Part shown: positions 62,798 to 64,000 of the stretch, in pieces
Numbering within the stretch: the stretch's first letter is position 1
Layout of the letters: every line of letters begins with the position of its first letter
NCBI GenBank assembly: GCA_000166095.1
Contig: CP002278.1
Coordinates: forward strand, 280,001-344,000
Source: Methanothermus fervidus DSM 2088
Lineage (GTDB): Archaea > Methanobacteriota > Methanobacteria > DSM-2088 > Methanothermaceae
DNA length: 64,000 nt
Direction: 5' to 3'
Notes under the pieces: model-generated
Told to the model about the DNA's origin: nothing
Database searches by the model: none
What the model saw: the letters and a program-made list of their open reading frames with translations, nothing else
Made by a program: the position numbers and the translations under genes

Positions 62798-64000
62798 TTA
62801 TTTTCCATGTCTTTTATGAAGAATTTTATTCAAAGAAGTTACAATAGTTTTTCTTTTAACGTAGCTGGTCAACAATGCAATGACAAATACTAGGAGTAAC
62901 AGAATTATTAAGCTTGTATTTTTCGTTGATGGATAATTTAATTTTTTATTACTAATGAGTGGTTGTATTTTCTTTGCTAACTTTGTTCTGTATAGAGATG
63001 TTGCAGTTGCAAATTTATGTCTATAAGAAAATGTGTAAATCTTTAAATGTGAAATATATGGATGTATGTTGAAAATTCTACTTGTTTTACTGATTATCAT
63101 GGGGAAATGAAGAGTCTGTATGGTCATTGTTTGGATGGGAGGTCTTGTTAAAGTAGAAATTTCACTCAGTATATATGTCATCAACATTCTTATAGGATCT
63201 ACTCCAAGAGTCGTTAATTCTTTTAAATATTTTGAAGTAACTGGAATTACCTTTTCTATACTAATAATAGAATTTAATATGTCATGGTGAATTCCTTCAT
63301 TGTATATTTTGTCTAAATGCCAAAACAATGATGCTCTATTACTATATTTACTGCTAACATACCCCTCTAATGTCATTAACTCATCCATTGATTTTTCATT
63401 ATAATATAGAAGCATTGCTTTCCCTGTATTTTTTATTTTGTCCCATAATATTAAAATTGAATAATCAGCATACGCATTTCTTAAAGCTGGTAATGCATAA
63501 TATGTGGATTGAGAAGGAGACACTGCAAATGCAGTTGTCCTTCCAGATATTTGACGATTAGTCTCATCTGGAGTTACCAGTGCAATAAATATATAATATT
63601 CTTGAGATGATGGTGGTAACTTTTTCCATGCATATTCTGCTAGGTCATAGTATTTAAGTGAACAAATGCATCCAACTCTACCAATCACAGTTATAAAACT
63701 TTGAGGTGCATTTGCGGCCCATGCATAGGCAATGCCGGCAACTGCTGGTATTAGTGCATTTCCAACCATAAATGATGAGGATATTGCTGGGCTAATATCA
63801 AATATTTTTGTTGTATTTAATGCACCTTTTACAGGGTCAATGTCTATTCTTATACCACTGATTTTTAGCTGATCAATGTTACGAGTATTTTCATAATATT
63901 TTGTAGATTCAGGTTCTACTTTTATAAATGCTGTTTTTATTCCTGAAAACCAAGTCCAAGGATTTCTTATTTGTAATATATTTCTTATTGTAAAACCACC
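62798..64000 (-). CDS. Membrane-anchored surface protein, C-terminal part (runs off window)
   Basis: 400 codons are open up to the window edge with no stop, so the start lies beyond 64000. Visible sequence includes NPWTWFSGIKTAFIKVEPES, ISGIRIDIDPVKGALNTT, FMVGNALIPAVAGIAYAWAA, LPPSSQEYYIFIALVTPDETNRQ and YALPALRNAYADYSILILWDKI. It ends with one membrane helix (TSLIILLLLVFVIALLTSYV) and a basic tail KRKTIVTSLNKILHKRHGK. No domain recognised. The anchor-then-basic-tail pattern means that most of the protein is outside the cell. Possible envelope role. Confidence 0.75.
   Translation of the reverse strand, partial: GGFTIRNILQIRNPWTWFSGIKTAFIKVEPESTKYYENTRNIDQLKISGIRIDIDPVKGALNTTKIFDISPAISSSFMVGNALIPAVAGIAYAWAANAPQSFITVIGRVGCICSLKYYDLAEYAWKKLPPSSQEYYIFIALVTPDETNRQISGRTTAFAVSPSQSTYYALPALRNAYADYSILILWDKIKNTGKAMLLYYNEKSMDELMTLEGYVSSKYSNRASLFWHLDKIYNEGIHHDILNSIISIEKVIPVTSKYLKELTTLGVDPIRMLMTYILSEISTLTRPPIQTMTIQTLHFPMIISKTSRIFNIHPYISHLKIYTFSYRHKFATATSLYRTKLAKKIQPLISNKKLNYPSTKNTSLIILLLLVFVIALLTSYVKRKTIVTSLNKILHKRHGK

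Noticed and set aside
1-64000. CRISPR arrays, rRNA genes, intact transposons or prophage
   Set aside because: No regularly spaced repeats, no rRNA-like GC-rich block and no transposase or integrase motifs were seen.

Overview
The window comes from an AT-rich methanogenic archaeon, almost certainly of the Methanobacteriales and probably thermophilic; a Methanothermus-like genome fits best, but this is inference. The evidence is: component A2 of the methyl-coenzyme M reductase activation system beside a methanogenesis-marker-9 protein; F420 genes (cofD, cofE); archaeal GTP cyclohydrolase III, CTP-dependent riboflavin kinase and PurO-type IMP cyclohydrolase; SepS for tRNA-Cys; an HmdII paralogue; topoisomerase VI, Rio1, aIF1A and TrmY; three Mur-ligase-type genes of the kind used for pseudomurein; and a GC-rich, intron-containing tRNA-Met in an AT-rich background.

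Layout. 1-3.4 kb (minus): aIF1A, Rio1, KH protein, Top6B, Top6A. 3.7-8.5 kb: moeA, then cbiJ, a P-type ATPase and a UPF0146 gene (minus, overlapping). 8.5-13.2 kb (plus): rimI, carA, carB. 13.2-17.5 kb: a roadblock protein (minus), then DUF1611, SepF, DUF2226-like, MinD and a PfkB kinase (plus), a probable cell-division/positioning cluster. 17.5-28.3 kb: one compact minus-strand series from purO through cofE, cofD, GTP cyclohydrolase III, a TIM-barrel protein, atwA, marker 9, siroheme synthase, hemA, bioY, a THUMP protein and an unknown to ppcA. 28.3-30.8 kb: ModE-like regulator, hisB, a small ferredoxin, a nucleotidyltransferase. 30.8-38.4 kb: an inverted-repeat element, an unknown gene, a frameshifted membrane-protein gene, a giant surface-anchored CobN-like protein and a secreted DUF3344 protein. 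38.4-40.6 kb: small membrane protein, DUF169, TrmY, a MobA-like transferase. 40.6-50 kb: a secreted protein, two Mur ligases and mre11 (minus) facing rad50 and a third Mur ligase (plus). 50-53.7 kb (plus): radical SAM protein, SepS, RibK, RibB. 53.7-56.8 kb (minus): a 40-residue membrane peptide, an unknown helical protein, HmdII and a domain-swapped CobB/CobQ-like amidotransferase. 56.9-64 kb: an aldo-keto-reductase-like protein, an M24 peptidase, a class III signal peptide protein, a frameshifted V4R gene, a CapA-like protein, GatA, tRNA-Met, a methyltransferase and the end of a surface protein.

Most notable observations. (1) Four genes (THUMP, TIM-barrel, DUF3344, mre11) appear to start at ATT behind good Shine-Dalgarno sites; in mre11 the catalytic Asp-x-His motif is lost if only ATG/GTG/TTG are allowed. 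(2) A candidate HmdII operon holds a swapped-order CobB/CobQ protein and two undescribed small proteins behind a structured leader. (3) An extracytoplasmic CobN-like protein is encoded beside a DUF3344 protein. (4) There is a perfect 115-bp direct repeat inside the rad50 coiled coil. (5) Two single-base frameshifts occur, one in a run of nine A that could allow -1 slippage. (6) A 116-bp inverted-repeat element with internal hairpins lies at 30.9 kb. No CRISPR array, intact insertion sequence or rRNA gene was seen.
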